64,000 nucleotides of DNA from Actinomyces slackii. Its GTDB lineage: Bacteria > Actinomycetota > Actinomycetes > Actinomycetales > Actinomycetaceae. Within the stretch, counting starts at the first letter, position 1. Each line of letters starts with the position of its first letter. Location of the stretch: assembly GCF_900637295.1 (NCBI RefSeq), contig NZ_LR134363.1, positions 496,001-560,000 of the forward strand, given 5' to 3'. The position numbers and the translations under genes are program-made. Below the pieces are notes generated by a model. That model was not told where the DNA came from, did not search any database, and saw only the letters and a program-made list of their open reading frames with translations. Shown piece after piece: positions 56,797 to 64,000 of this stretch.

Positions 56797-57660
56797 TCAC
56801 CTCACCCGGAGATCGCGGATGGGCTCGATCCCCATCCGCGCGGCGATTGGCGCGACGATCCCGACCGTGGCATGCGCCCTGACCTGGCTGGCTGACACGC
56901 GCACGGTGATATGACCGCATGTCACCGAGGCCTGGTCCCGCATCCGATCCCGCTCCCAGTTGACACGGGAGGAGTGGTAGGCATAGCCATCGGTCTCGAT
57001 GATGAGCGCGGGCTCGGCATCGGGCCGGAGCATGAGGGCGCCGCGCGGGCCTGGAACCACGTCTCCGGGGTAGGCGGTCAGGAGGATGTCGACCTCACCA
57101 ACACCCTCGACATAGACGGCCACGAATGGCGCGTATCCCGCCTCTTCGAGCTCATAGCGCGCGATGGTCTCAAGGATCGACCGGGCTTGCGGGTGAGCGC
57201 GCGCCAGTAGCTTTCTCACCGGCCCGTTGCGAGGCCCAGGCAGCGCGCCTTCGAGCTCCTCCAAGCGCACAAGGCCGGCATGCAGCGCGGCGTCTACGGC
57301 GATCAGCGCATCCAGCTCCTCAGCGCAGCGCATGTAGCAGACGAGTGCCAGCTCGATCGACGCGACCGGCATCCGCGAGGCATCCTGCCCCGCGACTCGA
57401 TGGATCACCGTGCGCCCCAGGTCGCCTGGAATCCGGCCGCGATGGGCGGGGACCGCGACATGAAGGGCGCCAGGCTCCTCCTGCGCAGGCAGTCCGTAGA
57501 GCCTCAAAGCGTGAGCGCAGGTCATCACTCCCCCGATGCGCCGGCACAGCACGACGCGGGGGTCCGCATCGTGCAGCGCCACAACGCTGTTGGCGTGCAT
57601 GACGAGGGACCATCCTCGACCATGCGCCGAGCATGGAGTCGCTCCGAACGACTGCAGCAC
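56797..57660 (-). CDS. DUF559-like protein with AbiEi-type N-terminal region
   Basis: The 287-residue protein starts at GTG 57660. Its N-terminal part (LCRRIGGVMTCAHALRLYGLP, then LHVAVPAH and TVIHRVAG) resembles the AbiEi/transcriptional-regulator-like domain common in actinobacteria. The C-terminal part (PALIIETDGYAYHSSRVNWERDRMRDQ) carries the Vsr/DUF559 PD-(D/E)XK core. Such proteins are widespread and uncharacterised. The first 20 residues look unconserved, so the true start may lie elsewhere. Confidence 0.7.
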   Translation of the reverse strand: MLQSFGATPCSAHGRGWSLVMHANSVVALHDADPRVVLCRRIGGVMTCAHALRLYGLPAQEEPGALHVAVPAHRGRIPGDLGRTVIHRVAGQDASRMPVASIELALVCYMRCAEELDALIAVDAALHAGLVRLEELEGALPGPRNGPVRKLLARAHPQARSILETIARYELEEAGYAPFVAVYVEGVGEVDILLTAYPGDVVPGPRGALMLRPDAEPALIIETDGYAYHSSRVNWERDRMRDQASVTCGHITVRVSASQVRAHATVGIVAPIAARMGIEPIRDLRVR

Positions 57661-57693
57661 AACTCTGACAATCGCATCGCACCTTGAAACGAT

Positions 57694-57707
57694 GTAAAAC
57701 GGTTTAC
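57694..57707. promoter_or_regulatory. LacI-type operator-like palindrome
   Basis: GTAAAACGGTTTAC has GTAAA/TTTAC arms around a central CG, like LacI/GalR family sites. It lies 34 bases upstream of the DUF559-like gene start. No LacI gene is in the window. Confidence 0.3.
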
Positions 57708-57796
57708 GAGTTCTCCATCAATAGCAAACATAACTTAATGATGGAATGGCTCTACGGGCGACCGCCACTCGCGAGAAGGGCTGTGGATAACCCGGA

Positions 57797-57915
57797 GACC
57801 GATTTGGAGGGGATTAAGCGCGGGCACACCACAGCGTTGTCGCAGGCCCGCAGGTCGACGCATAGTACTTTTTCATACTAGATGTTGGACGAGGCCAATG
57901 CCCTCCAAATCGGTC
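57797..57915. repeat. 119-bp unit with perfect 15-bp inverted ends
   Basis: GACCGATTTGGAGGG (57797-57811) is exactly complementary to CCCTCCAAATCGGTC (57901-57915), with 89 bases between. It lies in the gap between two leftward genes and could be a small non-autonomous element or a long-range RNA stem. It is not related in sequence to the 122-bp repeats. Confidence 0.6.
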
Positions 57916-57959
57916 GCTTGGGCCCCTCGCCGCAGCCAGCACAGCGGGAGAGGCAGCGG

Positions 57960-59024
57960 TCAGTCGTCGGAGGTGTTGAGGGTCTGGACCTCGGCAACCG
58001 GGATCTGGGTGGTCGAGGTCGTGGTGACTCCGCCAAGGTCGCCGCTCTCCCCGGTGGTGGAGGTCCAGGTCGCCGAGTAGGTGATCGAGGTGGTCAGCGG
58101 GGTGGTCCCGCCCAGGTGCGCCGAGGAGCGGGTGAACATGATGGAGCAGTCCGTTGAGGAGGAGTCCGGGCTCCACGCGACCCCGAATCCCCGGCACGAC
58201 ACCGTGGAGTCCGGCGCCGAGAGCCTCATCCCGCTGGCAGAGGCCGTGATCGTCGCCGAGGCGCTGCCCGCCGTGGCCGTCACCGTCACAGTCGTCGGAG
58301 TCTCCCCCGAGGCCCACACCCAGGTGTCATAGCCCACGATGGTGGCCCCCTCCGCCACCCCACTCAGGGACATCTTGGGGTTGTAGTCCACGCTCGGCGC
58401 CGGGATGGTCACTGAGTTCCACGCGACCCGCGCCAGCACAGTGGCCGGGATCTCCGGAGCAGGAGGGGCCGAGCCGGCGGGGACATAGATTGCCGGATGG
58501 CTCTTCCTGTACTCATCGGAATAGGCGAAGAACTCATCAAGTTCCGAGCCTTCGGGCATGTACTCAGAACTACAATGAACGTCGTGCCAGTTCCCCTCGC
58601 CGTCCGTCGCATATTTCTTGTAATCCGAGTACCTTTCCTTCATGCGTTGATAGTGGCCCGTCTCACCAAATCTTCTCTCGTCTTTATGAACATCACCGCG
58701 ATCCATGTATTTCGCCAGCTCCTCCCCCGTCCATACAGGCTCGTACCAGCACACCGGATGCACCCAGCCGCTGATGTCCTCCCCGGAGACGGTCGTGCTC
58801 GACGACCCTCCGCCACCGCCGCTGGTGGAGTATGTTGTTGACACGTGCACCTGAAGGCTCTGAGACCCCGACGGACCGGCCGAAACGCTGCCCCCCGAGC
58901 GCGGCGAGGGATTTTTCCCGGAGTCCCCCGGCCCACCGCTCGCCGTTGAGGCGGTCAGGCCCAGAGCCAGAGAGGTCAGGGAGCATATGATGACGCCAAG
59001 GGCGCCGATTCTTCTTCTCATCAC
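57960..59024 (-). CDS. Secreted protein, function unknown
   Basis: The 354-residue protein has a signal peptide (RRRIGALGVIICSLTSLALGLTASTASG, to about 30). A Ser/Gly/Thr-rich linker follows, then a region with Trp, Tyr and Cys (SGWVHPVCWYEPVWTGEELAKYMDRGD; HDVHCSSEYMPEGS). A C-terminal beta-rich domain with PTTVTVTATAGSASATITASA and two more Cys (VSCRGFG; TDCSIMF) completes it. It has no anchor. The next gene on the same strand starts upstream, ending one base before this ATG, so the pair is an operon and the products may act together at the surface. Confidence 0.65.
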   Translation of the reverse strand: MMRRRIGALGVIICSLTSLALGLTASTASGGPGDSGKNPSPRSGGSVSAGPSGSQSLQVHVSTTYSTSGGGGGSSSTTVSGEDISGWVHPVCWYEPVWTGEELAKYMDRGDVHKDERRFGETGHYQRMKERYSDYKKYATDGEGNWHDVHCSSEYMPEGSELDEFFAYSDEYRKSHPAIYVPAGSAPPAPEIPATVLARVAWNSVTIPAPSVDYNPKMSLSGVAEGATIVGYDTWVWASGETPTTVTVTATAGSASATITASASGMRLSAPDSTVSCRGFGVAWSPDSSSTDCSIMFTRSSAHLGGTTPLTTSITYSATWTSTTGESGDLGGVTTTSTTQIPVAEVQTLNTSDD

Positions 59025-59684
59025 TCACACCGCGCATTCATTGAGGGAGACGTATTCAACAGAGATGATCTTCCAGGTTCCGTCCTGGAACTCCAGGGTC
59101 GCGATATAGCCGAATCGCCCGTCCAGTCCCTTTGACTCGCTGACGTCCTTGCCGGAGGCGTCGCGGACGGTCAGCCCCGACTGGTCGACGCAGTAGGAGA
59201 CCTCTCCGGCGGGCAGGCCGTCGGAACGGGTGATCTCGACCCGATCGATGGCCACGCGAACATTCCCCTCCAGGGTGATGCCCTCCCACTGCGCATAGTC
59301 CTCCTTGATCTCCTCAAGGGCAGTGCCGGAGGCCGCCTCCTCGGCCTTGTCAACGCCGGGCCTCTCGAACCAGAGATCCCAGGTGAGCTTGTCTGCGGCG
59401 ACGAAGCCCTCCAGCATGCTCGCCTCCATGCGCGCCAGGCCCTTGGGGGCGGTCACCAGCGTGTACTTCTCCGTGGACACGGATTCGACGGCCAGTGGCG
59501 AGGCCGTTGCCGAGGCGGTGCCTGTGGCCGTCGGGGACGCCGACTCCGGCGCTCCCGACGAGGCGCTCGCCTGATAGCTGGGAATGTCTGTACCGCTCGC
59601 TCCGCCCGAACAGGCGGCCACCAGGCCCAGGGCGGTGGCGCACAGCGCCCGCAACGACAGTTCTACGGCAGCACGAGCATTCAT
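59025..59684 (-). CDS. Lipoprotein of unknown function
   Basis: From the ATG at 59684 (GGAGAAGCAG upstream) the protein is 219 residues with a lipoprotein signal ending GLVAACSGG; the Cys after LVAA is lipidated. A Ser/Ala/Thr linker precedes a domain with LARMEASMLEGFVAADKLTWD, then YCVDQSGLTVRDASG and KIISVEYVSLNECAV; the two Cys of that domain may pair. This resembles the NTF2-like/immunity-type lipoprotein domains of actinobacteria, but the call is weak. It forms an operon with the secreted protein downstream. Confidence 0.65.
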   Translation of the reverse strand: MNARAAVELSLRALCATALGLVAACSGGASGTDIPSYQASASSGAPESASPTATGTASATASPLAVESVSTEKYTLVTAPKGLARMEASMLEGFVAADKLTWDLWFERPGVDKAEEAASGTALEEIKEDYAQWEGITLEGNVRVAIDRVEITRSDGLPAGEVSYCVDQSGLTVRDASGKDVSESKGLDGRFGYIATLEFQDGTWKIISVEYVSLNECAV

Positions 59685-59780
59685 CTGCTTCTCCGAGGAC
59701 AGGAGGGACGGTGGATCCAATGGTCACGGAGAAGCCGCGGAGCGTCCATGGGCTGCTGGACCCATCAGTCAGCGGCGCGC

Positions 59781-60383
59781 TCAGTCCTCCACCCGGCGCC
59801 GGCCCTCGAAGGCTCGGCCCAGGGTCACCTCATCGGCGTACTCCAGGTCACTGCCCACCGGCAGCCCGGAGGCCAGCCGGGAGACCGGCACCTCCATGGA
59901 GCGCAGCATGCGGGTGAGGTAGGCGGCCGTGGCCTCGCCGACGACGTCGGGGTCGGTGGCCAGGATGATCTCCTCCACCCCGGCGACGCGGGCGAAGAGC
60001 TCGCGCATGCGCAGGTCATCGGGACCCACCCCGTTGATGGGGTCGATCGCCCCGCCGAGCACGTGATAGAGGCCCCGGTACTCCCGGGTGCGCTCGATGG
60101 CGACGACATCCTTGGGCTCCTCGACCACGCAGATCACCCGGCTGTCGCGGCGCGGGTCCAGGCAGATACCGCATTGGGGGGCCTCAGCGATATTGCCGCA
60201 GGTCTCGCAGAACCTGACCTTGGCCTTGACCGCGCGCAGCGCCTCGATGAGCCGCTCGACGGCGGCCGTATCGGCGGACAGGACATGGAAGGCCATGCGC
60301 TGGGCCGACTTGGGTCCGATGCCCGGCAACTCGCCGAACTCGTCGATGAGGTCCTGGACCGCTCCCTCGTAGATCGCGGGCAT
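59781..60383 (-). CDS. recR: Recombination protein RecR
   Basis: The 200-residue protein has the N-terminal HhH region ([24 protein letters not shown]), the four-Cys zinc finger ([19 protein letters not shown]) and a Toprim domain ([16 protein letters not shown]) with the RecR block [19 protein letters not shown]. It loads RecA with RecFO at gaps. It starts one base after the dnaX stop. The ybaB gene that commonly lies between dnaX and recR is absent here. Confidence 0.95.
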   Translation of the reverse strand: MPAIYEGAVQDLIDEFGELPGIGPKSAQRMAFHVLSADTAAVERLIEALRAVKAKVRFCETCGNIAEAPQCGICLDPRRDSRVICVVEEPKDVVAIERTREYRGLYHVLGGAIDPINGVGPDDLRMRELFARVAGVEEIILATDPDVVGEATAAYLTRMLRSMEVPVSRLASGLPVGSDLEYADEVTLGRAFEGRRRVED

Positions 60384-60384
60384 C

Positions 60385-63300
60385 TCAGTGTCCCTCCTGG
60401 GTCACGGTGACCTCCTCGATGACGGTGGCCCCCAGGATCCGCTTGACCACCTCCAGGCCGACGACCCCCGCGTCCTCGGCGTCCTCGTCATCCTCGCTGG
60501 GGGTGTCCTCCTCCAGGGAGAACTCGGTGGCCTCGGCTGCGGCGCGGGCGGCGGCCATGGCGGCGGCGAGCTTGGAGCCGGGAACGCCCGTGGGTGTCCA
60601 GGTGGCGGCGTCGGGGCTGGGGGCCGCTATGCCCGGGGAGGCGGGCTCGGGGCCGGCGGGCCCATCCGGGTCCCCGGGCTCTTCGGGCAGGGGGACGCCG
60701 TCGGAGAAGGCAGGGCCGTCCCAGCTGACAGGCGTCAGCCCCGGCCGCTGCGGCGCGGCCTGCTGCGGCTGAGGCTCGGGCATTGGCGGCAGCGCGCGCA
60801 GGCGGTGGACGGTCGCCAGGGGCGCCTCGGGCTCGGGAGAGGCCGCTGGAACCTGGGCACCGTCCCTCTCCCCAGCCCCGGAATCCTCAGGCGCCTCCGC
60901 AGGCTCGACGGCAGCCGGGGATGCCTGACCGCCGGGAACGGCGACCGGCCCCCAGCCGTCATCGTCGGCAAGCGCCGGACCGGAGCCCCCATCCGCCTCC
61001 ACGGACTCGGCAGCATCCGGGGTCGCCTGACCACCGGGAACGGCGACCGGCCCCCAGCCGTCATCGTCGACAGACGCCGGACCGGAGCCCCCATCCGCCT
61101 CCACGGACCCGGCGGCATCCGGGGTCGCCTGACCGCCGGGAACGGCGACCGGCCCCCAGCCGTCATCGGCGGGGGCCGGGTCCTCAACGGGGGGAACGCT
61201 GATATCAGCCGCCTGATCACCGGGCGCGGCATCATCGGCGACCGGCGTCGCCGTGGCAGGCTCGGGCCGATCACTCTGGCCCTGCGGCTCGGCCCCGATC
61301 TCCTCGGAGGGCTCCGATCCAGGGGCGGCCTGTGCCTGCGGCATCCCCCGGCCCGCAGCCGGCCCCACCGCCCAGTCCTGCTCGATCGCGGACTCGCCGG
61401 CCCAGGGCACGGTGGTCCCCGGGCCGGGCGTCCAGGACTCCGCCTCCTCATAGGCCGACTGATTGGCCAGCTCGTTGGCAGGCTCGTTGGCAGGCTCGTT
61501 GGCAGGCTCACTGGCCGGCACCTCGACGTCGGCAAGGGGCTCGGGCGGCACCGCCTCATCCCACACTGGCTCAGGCTCCTCCGCAGCCGTGGGCTCACCC
61601 GGCTCCTCCTCGGGCTCAGGGCCCAGGGCCGCAGCCGACGCCCGCGGATCGGGCTCGACGCCGCTCGCACTGCCCTGGTCGAGGGCCTGGGGGCCCAAGG
61701 CGCCTCCTCCTGGGCTCGCGCTGCGCTCCCAGCCGCCGACGTCCCCCGCGGAGGCGGGCGCGACCGGAGCGGCCCAGTCGGCCTGTCCGCCCGGGCCGGA
61801 GGGAACCGATGGATCAGGCGCCCCACCGCCGGGCCCGCCGGGGCCGCCTGGACCGTCGGGGCCGGCAAGGATGGCGTGGACCTCCACCCGCAGCCCCAGG
61901 GCCTGGTGGATGGCGGCGGAGAAGATCGGGCCGTGCCCGCCATTCTCAAAGGCACCCACCAGGCCCGGCGCGTTGAATAGGAGCGTGAAGACGCCGGCCG
62001 TCAGGGTGCCGGGGCGCGAGTTCGGCCCCACGAGGGCCCAGGTGGCGCGCCGGGAGCGCTTGGCCGCCTCCAGCACCTCCTCCCAGCGGGTGCGGATCAT
62101 CTCCGCCTCGGCCGCACCGGGCCCCTGCGCGGCCGCTGGGGGGCTGCTGGGCACCCCCGGCTGCGGGCGCTCCCCGTCCGCAGCCCCGGAGTCCTCGACG
62201 GCGGGGGGCGCGGAGACGGCCTGCGGGGCGGCCTGCGGGGCCTGAGCGGCGGCGCGAGCCTGGGTGGGCTCGGGGCTCGGGGAGGCGGGCGCCGAGGCTC
62301 CCGTCCCCTCCCAGTCCACGACGACAGGCGAGCCCGCCCCGGCCGCGGGTCCATCGGACCCGCTGGCCCCACCGGGCCCGGCCGGCGTCTCGCCTGGTCG
62401 GGAGGCCGGCGCAGTGGTCCCAGCGACCGCCCTGCCCGATCCCGCCCCGGCGGAGGCGGCCGGCGCGACCTGGCCGCCCTGCTGCGCCGGCCCCGCAGAC
62501 CCCGCCGACCCCACCGGTGCCGCAGGCGCCTGGGCCTCGCCCCGGGGCTGGGCGGGGATGACGAGCCGGGCCACGAGGAGCTCGAGCTGGAGGCGGGGCG
62601 AGGTGGCTCCCACCATGGCGGTCAGGGCCTGCGCCGTCGTATCCGCGGCGCGCGACAGGACAGCGGCACCCATGGTGCGGGCCTGGAGGTCCATGCGGGT
62701 CAGCTCGTCGTCGGGCAGGGATCCCAGGGCGGGACCGGCCTGGGACCCGGCCAGGGCGATGACCAGCAGGTCGCGCAGGCGCTGGAGGAGGTCCTCGACG
62801 AAGCGGCGCGGATCATGCCCGGAGGTGACCACGCGGTCCACCACACGGAAGACCCCGGCGCCATCGCCGGCGGCGATGGCATCCACGCACTGGTCGAGCA
62901 TGGTCGTGTCCGTGTAGCCCAGCAGGGCGACGGCGCGCTGGTAGTCAACGGCGCCGTCGACCGCCCCGCCGATGAGCTGGTCCATGACGGACAGGGTGTC
63001 GCGCACGCTGCCCCCGCCGGCGCGCACCACCAGGGGGAAGACGCCGGGCCCGGCGCTCACGCCCTCGGCGCCGCACAGGTGCCCCAGGTAGCCCTCCAGG
63101 GTGTCGGGCGGGACAAGGCGGAAGGGGTAGTGGTGGGTGCGTGAGCGGATGGTGCCGATGACCTTCTCCGGCTCAGTGGTGGCGAAGATGAACTTCACAT
63201 GCGCCGGCGGCTCCTCGACGAGCTTGAGCAGGGCGTTGAATCCCTGGGCGGTGACCATGTGGGCCTCGTCGAGGATGAAGATCTTGTAGCGATCCCGGGC

Positions 63301-63648
63301 AGGGGCGAAGGCGGCGCGCTCGCGCAGGTCGCGGGCGTCGTCGACCCCGTTGTGGCTGGCGGCGTCGATCTCGACGACGTCCAGGCTGCCCGGCCCGCCG
63401 GTGGCCAGATTCCTGCAGGAGGGGCACTGGCCGCAGGGGGTGTCGGTGGGGGCCTGGGCGCAGTTGAGGCAGCGGGCCAGGATGCGCGCGCTGGTGGTCT
63501 TGCCGCAGCCGCGCGGGCCGGAGAAGAGGTAGGCGTGGGTCACGCGCTCGGCGCGCAGCGCCGCCATGAGCGGGGCGGTCACGTGCTCCTGCCCGATGAC
63601 GTCCTGGAAGGTGTCGGGGCGGTAGCGGCGGTACAGGGCGGTGGTCAC
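60385..63648 (-). CDS. dnaX: DNA polymerase III subunit gamma/tau
   Basis: This is the clamp-loader ATPase. The 1087-residue protein starts [23 protein letters not shown] and has Walker A ([16 protein letters not shown]), a zinc-binding Cys4 ([19 protein letters not shown]), Walker B ([10 protein letters not shown]), sensor 1 ([22 protein letters not shown]) and domain III to about residue 370. The following 200 residues include a tau-like DnaE/DnaB-binding region ([26 protein letters not shown] near 520). The remainder is very long, acidic and Pro/Gly-rich with tandem repeats, far beyond typical lengths. No A-rich slippery site for a gamma form is seen. Confidence 0.95.
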   Translation of the reverse strand: MTTALYRRYRPDTFQDVIGQEHVTAPLMAALRAERVTHAYLFSGPRGCGKTTSARILARCLNCAQAPTDTPCGQCPSCRNLATGGPGSLDVVEIDAASHNGVDDARDLRERAAFAPARDRYKIFILDEAHMVTAQGFNALLKLVEEPPAHVKFIFATTEPEKVIGTIRSRTHHYPFRLVPPDTLEGYLGHLCGAEGVSAGPGVFPLVVRAGGGSVRDTLSVMDQLIGGAVDGAVDYQRAVALLGYTDTTMLDQCVDAIAAGDGAGVFRVVDRVVTSGHDPRRFVEDLLQRLRDLLVIALAGSQAGPALGSLPDDELTRMDLQARTMGAAVLSRAADTTAQALTAMVGATSPRLQLELLVARLVIPAQPRGEAQAPAAPVGSAGSAGPAQQGGQVAPAASAGAGSGRAVAGTTAPASRPGETPAGPGGASGSDGPAAGAGSPVVVDWEGTGASAPASPSPEPTQARAAAQAPQAAPQAVSAPPAVEDSGAADGERPQPGVPSSPPAAAQGPGAAEAEMIRTRWEEVLEAAKRSRRATWALVGPNSRPGTLTAGVFTLLFNAPGLVGAFENGGHGPIFSAAIHQALGLRVEVHAILAGPDGPGGPGGPGGGAPDPSVPSGPGGQADWAAPVAPASAGDVGGWERSASPGGGALGPQALDQGSASGVEPDPRASAAALGPEPEEEPGEPTAAEEPEPVWDEAVPPEPLADVEVPASEPANEPANEPANELANQSAYEEAESWTPGPGTTVPWAGESAIEQDWAVGPAAGRGMPQAQAAPGSEPSEEIGAEPQGQSDRPEPATATPVADDAAPGDQAADISVPPVEDPAPADDGWGPVAVPGGQATPDAAGSVEADGGSGPASVDDDGWGPVAVPGGQATPDAAESVEADGGSGPALADDDGWGPVAVPGGQASPAAVEPAEAPEDSGAGERDGAQVPAASPEPEAPLATVHRLRALPPMPEPQPQQAAPQRPGLTPVSWDGPAFSDGVPLPEEPGDPDGPAGPEPASPGIAAPSPDAATWTPTGVPGSKLAAAMAAARAAAEATEFSLEEDTPSEDDEDAEDAGVVGLEVVKRILGATVIEEVTVTQEGH
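60929..61170 (-). repeat. Tandem 102-bp repeats inside dnaX
   Basis: A 34-residue unit with [19 protein letters not shown] and EADGGSGPA occurs about 2.4 times with nearly identical DNA (unit starts near 60931, 61033 and 61135). A second short repeat, EPAN in 12-bp units, lies at about 61470-61520. Both keep frame and may vary in number. Confidence 0.75.
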
Positions 63649-63742
63649 GGTCAGACTCTATGCGGCCGGGTTGACACGGCGCGACGGCGGCACGGGACGG
63701 CGCTCGCCCCGCCGCTGCCGCCGCCCCGGCCGCTCCCGCCGC

Positions 63743-64000
63743 TCAGAGCTCGATCCCCAGCACGGGGACCCCCAGGCCCAGGACGGTGATCGTGATGAGG
63801 ATGAGCCCGATGATGTTGAGCCACATCCCGGCCTTGATCATGTCCTTCATGTCCACGTACCCCGAGCCGTAGGCGATCGCATTGGGCGGGGTGGCCACGG
63901 GGAGCATGAAGGCGCAGGTGGCCGCGAGCGCGACCGGCACCACCAGCAGGAGGGGGTCGATCCCCAGGCCGACGGCGATCCCGCCGATGATCGGCAGGAA
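63743..64000 (-). CDS. DASS family anion:sodium symporter, C-terminal part
   Basis: Only the last 86 codons are in the window; the gene continues beyond 64000. The visible part (FLPIIGGIAVGLGIDPLLL, ATCAFMLPVATPPNAIAYGSGYV, AGMWLNIIGLILITITVLGLG) has the second conserved motif of the SLC13/DASS family, with the S/T-P-P-N substrate-site segment as TPPNA. Members import di- or tricarboxylates, sulfate or phosphate with sodium. The substrate is not decidable from this fragment. Confidence 0.8.
   Translation of the reverse strand, partial: FLPIIGGIAVGLGIDPLLLVVPVALAATCAFMLPVATPPNAIAYGSGYVDMKDMIKAGMWLNIIGLILITITVLGLGVPVLGIEL

Noticed and set aside
60929-61520. Repeat arrays that could suggest CRISPR
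   Set aside because: They are contiguous in-frame coding repeats of dnaX without spacers.
60385-63648. Programmed frameshift producing a gamma form of DnaX
   Set aside because: No A- or T-rich slippery heptamer followed by a stop is visible.

Overview
The window is high-GC actinobacterial chromosome. The best fit is the family Actinomycetaceae (Actinomyces-like). The reasons are a complete coproporphyrin-dependent heme gene set (hemA, hemB, hemC, hemD, hemE, hemL, an oxidase, cpfC and hemQ), a LAXTG-anchored adhesin with DUF5979-type repeats, and strongly G/C-ending codons. Genus is inferred from gene content, not measured.

Layout. 0.3-2.0 kb: remnant of an AbiL-type (AAA ATPase + RloB) defence pair, broken by two frame shifts and a lost C-terminus. 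2.1-5.4 kb: a translationally coupled TetR/ABC exporter operon with a palindromic operator. 5.8-7.5 kb: a secreted protein and a DUF4242 protein. 7.7-13.1 kb: a three-gene lantibiotic/bacitracin-type ABC exporter divergent from a histidine kinase/response regulator pair, with a 14-bp inverted repeat between them. 13.2-16.0 kb: a cytoplasmic pullulanase. 16.1-19.6 kb: a lower-GC island (WXG100-like protein, 679-aa protein, lipoprotein) preceded by a DtxR/IdeR-like iron box and bracketed by two direct copies of a 122-bp inverted-ended repeat. 19.6-35.1 kb: the heme cluster. Its right part is split between hemB and hemL by a VapBC-like pair, an integrase-type IS, and an Abi_2 gene cut by an IS630-family element. 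35.1-43.2 kb: a zinc-type macrodomain protein, the LAXTG adhesin, a thioredoxin, a third 122-bp repeat, two GNATs, a DUF1345 protein and a TetR regulator. 43.4-45.0 kb: an MNT/HEPN toxin-antitoxin pair whose hepT is cut by an IS5-family element. 45.1-47.7 kb: asd-lysC. 48.4-50.8 kb: a second, diverged copy of the WXG-like/large-protein module. 50.9-57.7 kb: a DUF4011-type helicase-nuclease, an ABC pair and a DUF559-like protein. 58.0-59.7 kb: a secreted protein and a lipoprotein. 59.8-64 kb: recR, dnaX and the C-terminal end of a DASS-family anion transporter.

Together the heme genes take glutamyl-tRNA through 5-aminolevulinate (hemA, hemL), porphobilinogen (hemB), hydroxymethylbilane (hemC), uroporphyrinogen III (hemD) and coproporphyrinogen III (hemE). 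The oxidase, CpfC and HemQ then finish by the coproporphyrin route. The main observations are: (i) the iron-boxed WXG-like island between 122-bp repeats, with a paralogous module 32 kb away; (ii) two insertion sequences sitting exactly in defence/toxin genes whose ancestral reading frames are restored by removing the element plus one target duplication; (iii) several long inverted repeats in regulatory gaps. No rRNA, tRNA or CRISPR array was recognised.
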